From assembly GCF_002980555.1 (NCBI RefSeq), contig NZ_PVBT01000010.1, positions 1 through 64,000 of the forward strand: a stretch of DNA of 64,000 nucleotides. Reading direction: 5' to 3'. Positions 37,512 through 46,158 of this stretch are shown piece by piece. This stretch comes from Phyllobacterium myrsinacearum. Lineage in GTDB: Bacteria; Pseudomonadota; Alphaproteobacteria; Rhizobiales; Rhizobiaceae. A program made the position numbers and the translations under genes. Numbering within the stretch: the first letter of the stretch is position 1; each line of letters opens with the position of its first letter. The notes beneath the pieces were generated by a model, which did no database searches, had not been told where the DNA came from, and saw nothing but the letters and a program-made list of their open reading frames with translations.

Positions 37512-38972
37512 ATGAGTGATTATCTTCCCACCTACTGGCCGCAGATCTTCTTTGTTCTTTCCATCGCCCTCGGCGTTCCCGCCGCGGTCCATGCGGCCAT
37601 GACAAAGGAGGAAGTGCGCGCGGCGATCGGCTGGGTCGGCGTCATCATCCTCTCCCCGGTCATCGGCGCGGTCATTTATGCGGTCGCCGGCATCAACCGG
37701 ATCAGGCGCTCCTCCATAAGCTCGCAGCGCGCCTTCCTGCACGAAATCGGTCAGGATCACCTGATGCGTTTCGATGCGGATGAAGGAAATGTCCTTGCGC
37801 ATTTCGGGCAACGCTTCGCCGCGATGAAAACACTGGGCGACCGGGTGAGCCGCTGCCGCCTGACAACAGGCAACGACGTCAGCATGCTGCAAAGCGGTGA
37901 CGATGCCTACCGCTCGATGATCGACCATATCAATGCAGCTCAGCGCAGCATTCTGCTTGAGACCTATATTTTCGACCGCGACAAGATCGGTTTTCGCGTG
38001 GCAGATGCGTTGATTGTTGCCGTTCAACGCGGCATTGAAGTCCGTGTTCTCATCGACGCTGTCGGGGCCCGCTATTCCATACCGAGTATTGTCGGATATC
38101 TGAAAAAGGGCGGCGTGCGCACCGACGTCTTCAATGGCAACATCATCATCGGCTTGCGCCTGCCCTATGCCAATCTGCGGACCCACCGCAAGATTCTGAT
38201 TGTCGACGGGACAACGGCCTTTACCGGCGGCATGAACATTCGCGCCGGTTTTTCCGAAGAAATCGCCGGCAAGGACCATGCCCGGGACACCCATTTCAGA
38301 TTGACTGGCCCGATCGTCACAGACCTCTTCCATATTGCCTCGGAAGACTGGCGGTTCACCACGGGCGAACTTCTGGCTGGCGATGCCTGGCTGATTGCGT
38401 CGCCGGAAACGCACGCGGGCGATCCTGTCTTCATCCGGGCCGTCCCGGCGGGGCCGGACAAGAGCGTGGAAGCCAATCACCGCATGCTGATGGGGGCGTT
38501 TTCCGTGGCGCGAAACCATATCCGGATCATGTCACCCTATTTCCTGCCGGATCGTGAATTGATCAGTGCCCTTGTGACCGCGGCGCGGCGCGGCGTCGAG
38601 GTTGATATCGTCGTGCCGGCGGTCAACAACCTGAAACTCGTCGACCGTGCCATGACGGCGCAATTCGATCAGATTCTCAAGAGCCATTGCCGGATCTGGC
38701 GTGCCAGCGGCAATTTCAACCACTCCAAACTTCTGGCTGTCGATGGGCAGTGGGCCTATGTCGGGTCATCGAATCTTGATCCGCGGTCCCTGCGGCTCAA
38801 CTTCGAAGTTGACCTGGAGATCATGGACGCGGCATTTGCCGGAAAAGTGGAAGGGCTCATCGAGACGGCCATTGAAACCGCCAAGCCGGTCCTGTTGCAA
38901 AGCCTGCGTGCCCGCTCATTCTGGGTGCGGCTGCTCGACCGGATTATCTGGCTAGGCTCGCCCTATCTCTGA
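37512..38972 (+). CDS. cls: cardiolipin synthase (phospholipase D family)
   Basis: Membrane enzyme of 486 aa making cardiolipin from two phosphatidylglycerols. Two N-terminal membrane segments (about 8-28 and 40-60) precede two PLD domains with HxK motifs THRKILIVDG and NHSKLLAVDG. Each is followed by the expected GGMNI or GSSNLDPRS segment. Other PLD-type transferases are possible but less likely. Its end overlaps the convergent EEP gene by 29 bp. Confidence 0.93.
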   Translation: MSDYLPTYWPQIFFVLSIALGVPAAVHAAMTKEEVRAAIGWVGVIILSPVIGAVIYAVAGINRIRRSSISSQRAFLHEIGQDHLMRFDADEGNVLAHFGQRFAAMKTLGDRVSRCRLTTGNDVSMLQSGDDAYRSMIDHINAAQRSILLETYIFDRDKIGFRVADALIVAVQRGIEVRVLIDAVGARYSIPSIVGYLKKGGVRTDVFNGNIIIGLRLPYANLRTHRKILIVDGTTAFTGGMNIRAGFSEEIAGKDHARDTHFRLTGPIVTDLFHIASEDWRFTTGELLAGDAWLIASPETHAGDPVFIRAVPAGPDKSVEANHRMLMGAFSVARNHIRIMSPYFLPDRELISALVTAARRGVEVDIVVPAVNNLKLVDRAMTAQFDQILKSHCRIWRASGNFNHSKLLAVDGQWAYVGSSNLDPRSLRLNFEVDLEIMDAAFAGKVEGLIETAIETAKPVLLQSLRARSFWVRLLDRIIWLGSPYL

Positions 38973-39807
38973 TATCCGCCGTTTCGGCCAGGGCCCCCTT
39001 CAGATCGACATAGGCCTTGATCGGCAGGTGATCCGACGCGACGCGGGCAAGCGGCGTGTCGTGGACCTCGATACCGGTGACCAGGCTGTGGGGATGGCCG
39101 AGGACGCGATCCAGCGCCAGAACCGGAAAACGCGAGGGGAAACTGGGCACTGCATTCTTCATGGGATCGAAAACCGGATGCAGGAAATGCAATGACGACC
39201 CCTTGCCGATGCGCCATTCATTTAGATCACCGAGCAAAAGCGTCGGGCGCGACGGATCCGCATGCACGGCATTGAGGATCGCCTCGGATTGCTGCATGCG
39301 GGAATGCCGCAGCAGGCCAAGATGCGCCGCGATGATGCGCAGCGGCCCCGCTTCGAGGTCAAGGTCCACCACCAGGGCACCGCGCGGCTCAAGTCCCGGC
39401 AGTTTCAGCTGCTGCACGCGCCGCACGACGCCCTCACGGAAGAGCAGCAGGTTGCCGTGCCAGCCGTGCCCCTTGGGATAAAGCGATGCCACACGCACGG
39501 GAACGAGATTGTTTTCGCGCTCGAGCCGGGCAAGATCGAGCAGGCCGGACCGTTCGCCGAAGCGTTTGTCCGCCTCCTGCACAGCGACAACGTCTGCGCC
39601 AAGTTCGCCGATGACATGGGCGATGCGGTCCGGATCGAACTTCTTGTCGATGCCGACACATTTATGGACATTGTAGGACGCAATGACCGTGTCGTTCCGC
39701 ACGACCTTGGTCACGCCTGTCGGGCGCTTGTTGCGGTTCTTGACCGCCGCGAGGATGCTGGCCGAGACACTGGGTCTCGTGTGCCGCATTGGCTTCTTGC
39801 TGTCCAT
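38944..39807 (-). CDS. endonuclease/exonuclease/phosphatase family protein
   Basis: EEP-fold hydrolase of 287 aa. Motifs are SYNVHKCVGID, VVAVQEADKR, LLLGDLNEWRIG and a C-terminal ASDHLPIKAYV with the catalytic His. Such proteins next to cardiolipin synthase occur widely in proteobacteria and may act on lipid or nucleic acid phosphodiesters. The start is uncertain between 39807 and 39789. Confidence 0.87.
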   Translation of the reverse strand: MDSKKPMRHTRPSVSASILAAVKNRNKRPTGVTKVVRNDTVIASYNVHKCVGIDKKFDPDRIAHVIGELGADVVAVQEADKRFGERSGLLDLARLERENNLVPVRVASLYPKGHGWHGNLLLFREGVVRRVQQLKLPGLEPRGALVVDLDLEAGPLRIIAAHLGLLRHSRMQQSEAILNAVHADPSRPTLLLGDLNEWRIGKGSSLHFLHPVFDPMKNAVPSFPSRFPVLALDRVLGHPHSLVTGIEVHDTPLARVASDHLPIKAYVDLKGALAETADIRDRASLAR

Positions 39808-39965
39808 GCATAAGAGATATGTCGGGTTCGCGCGAATGGCAAGCAAATGCAGCAGGTATGCCGCCAAGACACCGATGGCCCTCGCCGCCTCTGCTACGAA
39901 GTACCAATTTCGCTGAAAATAATCCGCTGATACATAGTTGAGATTATAGCGACAGACATTGGGCT

Positions 39966-40208
39966 ATGGACAGACGGTTTGAACAAATGCAACGCAATCC
40001 CAATGCTGATTGGCGGATTGAGGACGTTGCAGCAATTTGCAAGGCGTTTGAGTTGCAATGCGAAAAACCGCGTTCCGGCAGTTCCCATTACAAAATATCG
40101 CATCCGTCGCAGCATGCGATTTTGACCGTGCCTTTTAATAGACCCATCAAACCGGTATATATACGCAAGCTCATTGAGTTCATTGAAGCGGTGAAAAGTG
40201 CAACATGA
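39966..40208 (+). CDS. hicA: HicA-type toxin
   Basis: Small protein of 80 aa with a HicA mRNA-interferase fold. The conserved core GSSHYKISHP (catalytic His region) and the C-terminal PIKPVYIRKLIEFIE are visible. HicA toxins cleave mRNA and are neutralised by HicB. Its stop overlaps the hicB start (ATGA). The start could also be the Met at 39987; no clear ribosome-binding site decides it. Confidence 0.88.
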   Translation: MDRRFEQMQRNPNADWRIEDVAAICKAFELQCEKPRSGSSHYKISHPSQHAILTVPFNRPIKPVYIRKLIEFIEAVKSAT

Positions 40209-40429
40209 CCTACTATGACTATTCGGTGATTGTTTCCCCGCTATCCTCTGAAGACGGCGGTGGCTTCATTGCCTATGTTCCCGATCTTCCTGGTTGCATG
40301 AGTGACGGGAACACGCCTGAGGAAGCCGTTCGCAATGCTCACGATGCCATAACGGCATGGCTGGAAGCCGCAACCGATCACGGGTTGCCAATTCCGCCAG
40401 CGTCGCAGAAACCAGCTCTTGCGAAATAA
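40205..40429 (+). CDS. hicB: HicB-type antitoxin
   Basis: Protein of 74 aa with the HicB partial RNase H fold: YDYSVIVSPL, GGGFIAYVPDLPGCMSDGNT and EEAVRNAHDAI. There is no C-terminal DNA-binding domain, so autoregulation through HicB itself is not evident. It is translationally coupled to hicA. Confidence 0.9.
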   Translation: MTYYDYSVIVSPLSSEDGGGFIAYVPDLPGCMSDGNTPEEAVRNAHDAITAWLEAATDHGLPIPPASQKPALAK

Positions 40430-40455
40430 CGCCCGAAAAGAGTTGCAGACTTGGT

Positions 40456-41739
40456 CTAAACCCGGTTGCCAACAAAATGCGCCAGCTGGGCACCCACTTC
40501 GTAGTACCCTTCGCGCAGGGTGCGCAGGCCTTCTTCCCGGGGTTTTGTCACCGGCAAAGGCAGGTCGGCATCGGATATCCTGCCGATGATATGTTCAGCC
40601 AGGACCCGGCCGAAGACCGTACCCGGAGCGATGCCGCGTCCGTTGTAACCGCTGAAACTGATGATCTTCGGCGCAAGCGTGTGAAACCGGGGCAGGTTGT
40701 CGCTGGTCATGCCGATCTGGCCGTACCAGCCCGCTTCAAAGGTCACATCTCTGATCTGCGGGAACAGCTTGCGGATCGACCGGGCAGCCCACGCCTTGTG
40801 GACCGCCATCCCCGTCCCGCGCAGTGCACCCACACTGCCGAACACGAGGCGGCCGCGCTGATCCATCCGGAACGAGCTCAGTATTTCCTTGGTATCCCAG
40901 CCGCCCTGGCGCTCGGGCAGAACCGTGTTGCGCACGTCTTCCGGCAGCGGCGTCGTGGCAAAGTTGAAATAGGGCAGATGCAGGAGTTCGGCCCTCAGCT
41001 CCGGCCAGGGTGATGTCGTATAGGCGTTGGTCGCCACGACAACCCACTCGGCCGATACGGTTCCGGACGGCGTATTGACGATCCAGCGGTCGCCGGAACG
41101 GGCCGTTGATGTGACCGGGGTTCCCGTATAAATGGCAGCGCCCGCGGCAATAGCAGCGGTTGCGAGGCCGCGCACATAGGCGAGCGGCTGGATCGTGCCG
41201 GCGCGATTGTCCAGCAGCGAAGCAGCATAGGCGGTCGAGCCGACCTTCTCGGCGGTTTCCTCAGCGCCCAGCAGGCGGACGGCTGCGCCGCGCGCCAGCC
41301 ACTGTTCCGCCCGCTGTTCAAGCTGTTTGACGCCGCTCGTGCCGACGGCGCAGTGCAAGGTGCCTTTGCGTTCGAGTTCGCAGGCGATCTTGTGCCTGTC
41401 GACAAGGTTGAACACGGATTGCGGTGCATTGCCCAGCAATTCCAGCAAACGTTCGCCGTGCACCTGGCCCAGAACCTGCGGCAGGTCGTTGGGCATCACC
41501 CACATGCCGGCATTCACCAGGCCGACATTGCGGCCCGACCCGCCAAAACCGATATCGACGGCATCGAGAACAGCTACTTTCGTGCCTGTTTCAGCGAGGT
41601 GAAGCGCCGCGGACAGTCCGGTAAAACCGGCGCCAATGACGGCAACATCAACGGAAATATTGCCCGCCAGCTTCTGCGTTGCCGGCGCGGGCGGTGCGGT
41701 CTTTTCCCAGAGGCCGTGGGAGCGTTCATCATTCAGCAT
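40456..41739 (-). CDS. amaA: FAD-dependent oxidoreductase, probable L-pipecolate oxidase
   Basis: DAO-family flavoprotein of 427 aa. The FAD-binding motif DVAVIGAGFTGLSAALHLAE is near residue 30, with GFGGSGRNVGLVNAG shortly after and a C-terminal FSGYNGRGIAPGTVFGR flavin contact. The general fold also fits gamma-glutamylputrescine oxidase and other amine oxidases. The assignment as AmaA rests on context: LysR, HglS and AmaB genes follow. The start at 41739 is chosen as the Met just before LNDERSHGLWEK. Confidence 0.7.
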   Translation of the reverse strand: MLNDERSHGLWEKTAPPAPATQKLAGNISVDVAVIGAGFTGLSAALHLAETGTKVAVLDAVDIGFGGSGRNVGLVNAGMWVMPNDLPQVLGQVHGERLLELLGNAPQSVFNLVDRHKIACELERKGTLHCAVGTSGVKQLEQRAEQWLARGAAVRLLGAEETAEKVGSTAYAASLLDNRAGTIQPLAYVRGLATAAIAAGAAIYTGTPVTSTARSGDRWIVNTPSGTVSAEWVVVATNAYTTSPWPELRAELLHLPYFNFATTPLPEDVRNTVLPERQGGWDTKEILSSFRMDQRGRLVFGSVGALRGTGMAVHKAWAARSIRKLFPQIRDVTFEAGWYGQIGMTSDNLPRFHTLAPKIISFSGYNGRGIAPGTVFGRVLAEHIIGRISDADLPLPVTKPREEGLRTLREGYYEVGAQLAHFVGNRV

Positions 41740-41889
41740 GGGGTCACCGTCAGGTCGGTCCGGCCTTTGCCGGCAATCTTGCACAGACTCATCGTCCATT
41801 CTGCTTATAGACCGGGTTTTCGGCAACGAAAGTGAAATTCGTTGAAGAGGTGATGCGGCGGGCGAATGACCCCGGCCAGGGTCTGGACC

Positions 41890-42795
41890 CTAGGGACGCT
41901 TGCTGACCTGATCGGCGATCCATGCAAAAAAGCTCTGGGCCATGGGATTTTCTTTCTTGTGGTCCGGTACGACGAGATAATAGCTGTTCTCCGTCGTCAG
42001 CGGCTGATCGAACAAAACGCGCAGGCGTCCGGACACCAATTCATGCTCGATGAGGTAGCGCGGCACCAGAGCAAAGCCGAGCCCGGCAAGCGCGGCTTCG
42101 ATCACCATGGAAAAGTGCTCGAAGCGGTGGCCCTTATAGGGACTGACCACCTCGGCCTGTACCGATTCAAACCAGTCTGCCCAGGCTTTCGGCCGCGTCG
42201 AGAGATGCAGCAGCGGTGCGGAGCCGGCAAGCTCGGCCGGCGTGGCAACGGGATTGGCCGCCAGCAATTCCGGGCTGCCGACGGGAACAATCATTTCACT
42301 GCAAAGATATGTGCACGTGGCATGGGCCCAGACCGGCTGGCCATAATGAATCGCCAGATCAAACGGCTCTTCCTCGAAATCAAAGGGCTGCGAGCGCGAC
42401 GCGACGCTCAAGGCCATATCCGGATTGAGCCGCAGAAAATCCGGCAGGCGCGGCATCAGCCAGCGGCTGCCGAAGGTTGGCAGCGTCGCAATGCTCAGGG
42501 ACGATGCCGATTGCGATGCCGCCATGGCCCGCAGCATGGTTTCCTCGGTCAGCCCGAGCAGGCGGCGCACTTCCGGCAGGAATTTCTGCCCGGCATCAGA
42601 CAGAACCACCCTTTGCCGGACCCGCTCGAAAAGCAGGACGCCGATCTGGCTTTCAAGCTCGCTCATCTGGCGGCTGACGGCACTCTGGGTGAGGTTCAGC
42701 TCCTTTGCCGCCTGCGTAAAGCTGCCATGGCGCGCCGCGCACTCGAAGGTTTGCAGGATATCGATGTCAGGAATCAGACGGCGGCTCAACTTCAT
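41890..42795 (-). CDS. LysR-family transcriptional regulator
   Basis: Regulator of 301 aa with the N-terminal helix-turn-helix (FECAARHGSFTQAAKELNLT) and a LysR substrate-binding domain. The pattern of the first 60 residues is close to the GcvA subgroup. It is divergent from hglS and upstream of the amaA-like gene in the same direction. It probably activates the lysine-catabolic genes, with an intermediate as inducer. Confidence 0.92.
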   Translation of the reverse strand: MKLSRRLIPDIDILQTFECAARHGSFTQAAKELNLTQSAVSRQMSELESQIGVLLFERVRQRVVLSDAGQKFLPEVRRLLGLTEETMLRAMAASQSASSLSIATLPTFGSRWLMPRLPDFLRLNPDMALSVASRSQPFDFEEEPFDLAIHYGQPVWAHATCTYLCSEMIVPVGSPELLAANPVATPAELAGSAPLLHLSTRPKAWADWFESVQAEVVSPYKGHRFEHFSMVIEAALAGLGFALVPRYLIEHELVSGRLRVLFDQPLTTENSYYLVVPDHKKENPMAQSFFAWIADQVSKRP

Positions 42796-42824
42796 TCTTA
42801 TCTCGCATCAACCCAGTTCAATTC

Positions 42825-42842
42825 ATCGCAATCTTTGGCGAT
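42825..42842. promoter_or_regulatory. candidate LysR-type operator in the lysR-hglS region
   Basis: ATCGC (42825-42829), eight bases, then GCGAT (42838-42842) form a perfect interrupted dyad. It overlaps the expected -35 position of the hglS promoter, whose -10 is TATAAT at 42853-42858. This is the usual place for LysR activator binding. Confidence 0.42.
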
Positions 42843-42852
42843 ATCATCACTC

Positions 42853-42858
42853 TATAAT
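42853..42858 (+). promoter_or_regulatory. -10 element of the hglS promoter
   Basis: A perfect TATAAT lies 62 bases before the hglS ATG. No good -35 hexamer stands 16-18 bases upstream, which fits an activator-dependent promoter. Confidence 0.45.
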
Positions 42859-42919
42859 CCAGTTTGAGCATGACAGCGATAGTTTATGCTGTTGCAGCAA
42901 CAAAGCGGAACAGAACACG

Positions 42920-44323
42920 ATGAAATCAGGCACGTTTACGTCATCCGACGTGATCAGAGCGTCCTTTTCGGCCGCCATGTCATCCATGTACCGGACAGAG
43001 GTTCCTGCCTATGGCACACTCATGTCGCTGGTTGCCGAGGTGAACAGCAAGACACTGGCAGCATCGCCGGAACTGAAAGACCAGTTGCAGGAAACCGATA
43101 CGCTCGACCGCATATCGGAAGAGCGTCACGGCGCAATCCGCGTCGGCACGCCGGAAGAGCTTTCCATGCTGCGGCGTGTCTTTGCGGTGATGGGCATGTA
43201 CCCCGTCGGCTATTACGATTTGAGCGAGGCGGGCGTTCCCGTCCATTCTACTGCCTTCCGGCCGGTCAATGGCGACGCGTTGAAAATCAACCCGTTTCGG
43301 GTGTTCACCTCGCTGCTGCGCCTCAACCTGATCGGCGATACCGGACTGCGCAAGAAGGCGCGGGCCATTCTCGGCGCGCGGCAGATTTTTACGGACAAGG
43401 CCATTACCCTTGTTGAAAAGGCGGAAGCCGAGGGCGGCCTCGGTGCCGATGATGCGCAAACATTCGTCAGCGAGATTCTCGAGACATTCCGCTGGCACGA
43501 CCGGGCGAGCGTCAGCAGCCCGCTCTATCAGCGTCTGCACGATGCGCACCGGCTTATTGCCGATGTCGTTTCCTTCAAGGGGCCACACATCAATCATCTG
43601 ACGCCGCGCACCCTCGATATCGATGCGGTACAGGACCTGATGCCGGAACACGGCATTTCTCCCAAGGCCGTTATTGAAGGCCCGCCCACACGCGCCTGCC
43701 CCATCCTCTTGCGCCAGACATCGTTCAAGGCGCTGGAAGAGAGTGTGTCGTTTCAAAATTCCGACGGCACCTGGGAAACAGGCTCGCATACCGCGCGCTT
43801 TGGCGAAATCGAGCAGCGCGGCATTGCCCTGACGCCAAAGGGCCGGGCTCTCTACGACCGGCTGCTGAATGACACCCGCAAGATCATTCGCCCGGCCGCT
43901 GACGGCTCCAATGCAAAAGCTTACATCACGGCCCTGTCGGATACATTCAAGGCGTTTCCCGACAATTGGGCGGATATTCGCCGCGAAGGTCTCGGTTATT
44001 TCCGCTATTCGGCTATCGAGCGTTTTGCAGGCCGCGTGACCGCGCGGGAGGCAGCGGATATCGAAGCCCTCATCGCACGTGGTGCCGTGCGGTTCGACCC
44101 CATCGTCTACGAAGATTTTCTCCCCGTCAGCGCCGCGGGCATTTTCCAGTCCAATCTGGGTGACGAAGCCAGCCAGACATTCGTCGCCAGCCCCAGCCAG
44201 CGCGAATTCGAGACTGATCTCGGTACGGCGGTCCTCGATGAATTCGCGCACTATGCCGGGCTCGAACAGGCCTCCATTCAACAATGCCTGCAAATACTGC
44301 GCCCCGCAGCACTTGCAAGTTGA
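42920..44323 (+). CDS. hglS: 2-oxoadipate dioxygenase/decarboxylase HglS (DUF1338)
   Basis: Iron-dependent VOC-superfamily enzyme of 467 aa that turns 2-oxoadipate into D-2-hydroxyglutarate in lysine catabolism. His70 and Arg74 in EERHGAIRVG and His226 in HINHLTPR stand at the positions given for the Pseudomonas putida enzyme. The likely third metal ligand is Glu296 in FGEIEQRG. The start at 42920 gives a normal length. It is divergent from lysR and 88 bp upstream of amaB. Confidence 0.88.
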   Translation: MKSGTFTSSDVIRASFSAAMSSMYRTEVPAYGTLMSLVAEVNSKTLAASPELKDQLQETDTLDRISEERHGAIRVGTPEELSMLRRVFAVMGMYPVGYYDLSEAGVPVHSTAFRPVNGDALKINPFRVFTSLLRLNLIGDTGLRKKARAILGARQIFTDKAITLVEKAEAEGGLGADDAQTFVSEILETFRWHDRASVSSPLYQRLHDAHRLIADVVSFKGPHINHLTPRTLDIDAVQDLMPEHGISPKAVIEGPPTRACPILLRQTSFKALEESVSFQNSDGTWETGSHTARFGEIEQRGIALTPKGRALYDRLLNDTRKIIRPAADGSNAKAYITALSDTFKAFPDNWADIRREGLGYFRYSAIERFAGRVTAREAADIEALIARGAVRFDPIVYEDFLPVSAAGIFQSNLGDEASQTFVASPSQREFETDLGTAVLDEFAHYAGLEQASIQQCLQILRPAALAS

Positions 44324-44411
44324 ACGCTCATTTGACCTTATTGCGGCCTCTCCGGCAAAAGTCCGGCGCTCACCGCACGGTCAGACAAAAGATATGTAAA
44401 GGGAAGGCAAA

Positions 44412-45923
44412 ATGACGATTGCTCAAGACGTAAAAACACTCCTCGCAAAGCTTGGCGTGGCCGAAGCCGCCTATACCGGAGGCACCATGGCTTCCTTCAG
44501 CCCGGTCACCGGCGAGAAGATTGCCGATATCGCCATTCATTCGGCGGCCGATACAGCCAAGGCTATTGAACAGGCCGATGCGGCGTTCCGCGAATGGCGC
44601 CTTGTTCCAGCACCCAAGCGCGGTGAACTGGTTCGTCTTTTTGGCGAAGAGCTGCGGTCGCTGAAGACGGAACTCGGACGCCTCGTCTCGATTGAAGCGG
44701 GGAAAATCCCGTCTGAAGGTCTCGGCGAAGTACAGGAAATGATCGACATCTGCGATTTCGCGGTCGGTCTTTCCCGTCAGCTCTACGGCCTGACGATCGC
44801 GACGGAACGTCCAGGACATCGCATGATGGAGACCTGGCATCCCCTCGGCGTTGTCGGCGTCATTTCCGCCTTCAACTTCCCGGTTGCCGTCTGGTCGTGG
44901 AATACGGCGCTTGCTCTCGTCTGCGGCAATGCCGTTGTCTGGAAGCCATCGGAAAAGACACCGCTCACCGCCCTCGCCTGCCAGGCCATCTTCGACCGCG
45001 CGGTTGCACGCTTCGGCGACGTGCCGGCCGGCCTGACCAAGACATTGATGGGCGACCGGACCATCGGCGAAGCCCTGGTGGATCATCCCAAGGTTGCGCT
45101 CGTATCGGCAACCGGCTCGACCCGCATGGGCCGTGAAGTCGGCCCGCGACTGGCCAAGCGTTTTGCCCGTTCGATCCTTGAGCTTGGCGGCAACAATGCC
45201 GGCATCGTCTGCCCCTCAGCCGATCTCGACATGGCACTGCGCGCCATCGCCTTCGGCGCCATGGGAACCGCGGGCCAGCGCTGCACCACCCTGCGCCGCC
45301 TCTTCGTGCATGAAAGCGTCTATGACACGCTCGTTCCACGCCTGAAAAAGGCCTATGAGAGCGTTTCCGTCGGCAGCCCGATCGATACATCGGCTCTCGT
45401 CGGCCCGTTGATCGACAAGGCAGCTTTCGACAATATGCAGAAATCCGTTGCGGAAGCCGTCGCCCATGGCGGCAAGGTCACCGGAGGCACCCGGGTCGAT
45501 ACCTCGCACCCCAATGCCTATTATGTCCGTCCTGCCCTCGTCGAAATGCCGGAACAGGCCGGTCCGGTAACGGAGGAAACCTTTGCACCAATCCTCTACG
45601 TGATGAAGTACAGCGATTTCGACAAGGCGATTGCCGATCACAACGCGGTCGGCGCAGGCCTCTCGTCATCCATCTTCACCCTCGATCTGCAGGAAGCAGA
45701 ACGCTTCCTCAGCGCCGACGGATCGGATTGCGGCATCGCCAACGTCAATATCGGCACTTCAGGCGCTGAAATCGGCGGCGCGTTCGGCGGCGAAAAGGAA
45801 ACAGGCGGCGGCCGCGAATCCGGCTCGGATGCCTGGAAGGCCTATATGCGCCGCGCGACGAACACGGTCAATTATTCCAAGGCTCTGCCCTTGGCCCAGG
45901 GTGTTTCCTTCGACATCGACTGA
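44412..45923 (+). CDS. amaB: L-aminoadipate-semialdehyde/piperideine-6-carboxylate dehydrogenase (antiquitin-like)
   Basis: ALDH7-type dehydrogenase of 503 aa. The catalytic Cys is in GTAGQRCTTLRR, the active-site Glu in LELGGNN, and the antiquitin-type C-terminus has GAFGGEKETGGGRESGSDAW. It oxidises L-2-aminoadipate semialdehyde to L-2-aminoadipate with NAD. The start is backed by GGAAGG. Together with hglS and the FAD oxidase it supports lysine or pipecolate breakdown. Confidence 0.9.
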   Translation: MTIAQDVKTLLAKLGVAEAAYTGGTMASFSPVTGEKIADIAIHSAADTAKAIEQADAAFREWRLVPAPKRGELVRLFGEELRSLKTELGRLVSIEAGKIPSEGLGEVQEMIDICDFAVGLSRQLYGLTIATERPGHRMMETWHPLGVVGVISAFNFPVAVWSWNTALALVCGNAVVWKPSEKTPLTALACQAIFDRAVARFGDVPAGLTKTLMGDRTIGEALVDHPKVALVSATGSTRMGREVGPRLAKRFARSILELGGNNAGIVCPSADLDMALRAIAFGAMGTAGQRCTTLRRLFVHESVYDTLVPRLKKAYESVSVGSPIDTSALVGPLIDKAAFDNMQKSVAEAVAHGGKVTGGTRVDTSHPNAYYVRPALVEMPEQAGPVTEETFAPILYVMKYSDFDKAIADHNAVGAGLSSSIFTLDLQEAERFLSADGSDCGIANVNIGTSGAEIGGAFGGEKETGGGRESGSDAWKAYMRRATNTVNYSKALPLAQGVSFDID

Positions 45924-45948
45924 TCGATATCCCCGACCGTAACCATAC

Positions 45949-45981
45949 AGCCCCCGGCCTTTCCACGCCGGGGGCTTTTTG
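45949..45981 (+). terminator. rho-independent terminator after amaB
   Basis: AGCCCCCGGC (45949-45958) pairs with GCCGGGGGCT (45967-45976) over 10 bp with an 8-base loop. It is followed by TTTTT and lies 25 bases past the stop codon. Confidence 0.9.
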
Positions 45982-45998
45982 TTGCCGGGCAAGACCTG

Positions 45999-46158
45999 GG
46001 GTCAGGACCTATTAATATGGTCGAAATGGCGCCTGAAACGGCAAGAAGATGCGAGGAGAGATGCGAAGGGCGGGGTTTTTCCCCCGACCGAGCAGCTCGA
46101 CACTGCAGCTTGCAGCCGTTTCAGGCGCCATTTCGACCAGATTAATAGGTCCTGACCC
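45999..46158. repeat. 160-bp element with 44-bp inverted arms
   Basis: The left arm (45999-46042, starting GGGTCAGGACCTATTAAT) and the right arm (46115-46158) are inverted copies identical at 43 of 44 positions; the single difference is at 46017. The 72-base centre contains no reading frame of note. Size and structure suit a non-autonomous palindromic intergenic repeat (REPIN- or MITE-like). No transposase or second copy was found in the window, and no flanking duplication is obvious. Confidence 0.75.

Noticed and set aside
41878-41891. AGGGTC-TG-GACCCT palindrome at the lysR stop
   Set aside because: Too short and lacking a U-run; it could be a weak terminator but cannot be supported. Its slight likeness to the 45999-46158 element is limited to a few bases.
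42425-42919. N-terminal extension of HglS to 632 aa
   Set aside because: It runs antisense through the lysR gene. The conserved DUF1338 domain starts at 42920, and the extension shows no homology pattern.
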